Assembly: GCF_003119115.1 (NCBI RefSeq)
Contig: NZ_CP022367.1
Coordinates: 509,001-573,000 of the forward strand
Reading direction: 5' to 3'
Length of the DNA stretch: 64,000 bases
From: Azospirillum sp. TSH58
Lineage (GTDB): Bacteria > Pseudomonadota > Alphaproteobacteria > Azospirillales > Azospirillaceae
Shown: positions 63,471 to 64,000 of the stretch, one piece after another
Layout of the letters: the number at the start of each line of letters is the position of its first letter
Numbering within the stretch: position 1 is the first letter of the stretch
Program-made: the position numbers and the translations under genes
The notes under the pieces: model-generated
What the model was told of the DNA's origin: nothing
Seen by the model: the letters and a program-made list of their open reading frames with translations, nothing else
Database searches by the model: none

Positions 63471-64000
63471 GCAACGAACCCCAAAGCACCGGCATCTCCA
63501 CCGGCACCCTCTACGGCGTCAGCGTCGGCCCCGGCGACCCGGACCTGATGACCGTACGCGCCATGCGCACCATCGGCGCCTGCCCGGTGGTCGCCTATTT
63601 TTGCAAGCGCGGCACATCCGGTCAGGCCCGGCGCATCGCCGACGGCTGCATCACGGCGGAGCACATTGAGCTGCCAATGGTCTATCCGGTGACGGTCGAG
63701 CTGCCGCCGAGCCACCCCGACTATGGCCGCCAGATCGAGGCCTTCTTCGACGAGTCCGCCGAGCGGCTGGCCGAGCATCTCGCCGCCGGGCGCTCCATCG
63801 CCGCGCTGAACGAGGGTGACGCCTTCTTCTACGGCAGCTTCATGCATCTGTTCCTGCGGCTGGCCTCGCGCTTCCCGACGGAGGTGGTGCCGGGCGTGAC
63901 CTCGATGATGTGCAGCGCCTCGCTGCTGCCGCGCCCGCTGACCCTGCGCGACGACGTTCTGTCGGTCATTCCCGGCACGCTGGGGGAGGAGGCGCTCCTG
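63467..64000 (+). CDS. cobI: precorrin-2 C20-methyltransferase, partial
   Basis: The first 178 residues are present and the window cuts the 3' end. The N-terminal motif GTLYGVSVGPGDPDLMTVRA is the SAM-binding loop of tetrapyrrole methylases. VVAYFCKRG, IELPMVYPVTVELP, SIAALNEGDAFFYGSFMHLF and VVPGVTSMMCSASLL follow the CobI pattern. It makes precorrin-3A for CobG. The ATG overlaps the cobH stop (ATGA). Confidence 0.95.
   Translation, partial: MSNEPQSTGISTGTLYGVSVGPGDPDLMTVRAMRTIGACPVVAYFCKRGTSGQARRIADGCITAEHIELPMVYPVTVELPPSHPDYGRQIEAFFDESAERLAEHLAAGRSIAALNEGDAFFYGSFMHLFLRLASRFPTEVVPGVTSMMCSASLLPRPLTLRDDVLSVIPGTLGEEALL

Overview
The window is high-GC DNA with alphaproteobacterial gene content and order: petABC, dxs-ispA-xseB, an aerobic cob cluster behind a cobalamin riboswitch, and a MoxR/DUF58/DUF4159/VWA cluster next to DUF1285, Nudix and CCA genes. 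It most resembles Azospirillum or a close Rhodospirillales relative. This is judged from reading proteins and synteny; no database search was run.

Region 1 (1-20224) is an insertion-sequence scrapyard around a small accessory island. Three IS elements each carry a second IS: an IS21 inside the 3' end of an IS110/IS1111-type element, an IS66 inside an IS1380 element (with loss of target codons), and an IS5-type element inside an IS630 element (with a CTAG duplication). An IS3 copy and an IS5 fragment add to this, and most transposases are frameshifted. Between them lie a SAM methyltransferase, a short DUF4167-like protein, an EmrAB-like efflux pair with an AhpD-like protein and an NAD(P)-binding oxidoreductase, and a divergent winged-helix/TPR regulator that probably controls them.

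Region 2 (20225-43601) is ordinary chromosome. It holds tlyA, a HisKA_2 histidine kinase, the isoprenoid genes dxs-ispA with xseB, a histone-deacetylase-family hydrolase, TusA and ArsR-type proteins, DUF423, a single-domain response regulator and DUF924. These are followed by the bc1 complex genes petABC, trmL, hemF, a CCA-adding enzyme, DUF6111, a CoA pyrophosphatase, DUF1285 and the moxR-DUF58-DUF4159-VWA operon.

Region 3 (43602-48249) is a small accessory patch beside a tRNA-Gln(UUG). It has a decayed IS5 transposase, a soluble globin-coupled chemoreceptor that seems to lack the heme-binding His, a VOC protein, and a ribbon-helix-helix protein behind a perfect CRP-type operator.

Region 4 (48250-55937) is one minus-strand run, livG-livF-SBP-livH-livM-aacS-bdhA. 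It looks like an uptake and degradation unit for a short hydroxy- or keto-acid such as 3-hydroxybutyrate or acetoacetate.

Region 5 (56236-64000) is a cobalamin riboswitch, a 40-residue ORF, then cobW, cobN, cobG, cobH and the start of cobI, the aerobic B12 pathway. The most unusual observation is a 123-bp palindromic repeat element inserted in frame in cobG. Related copies lie between genes at 38576-38680 and 53093-53176.
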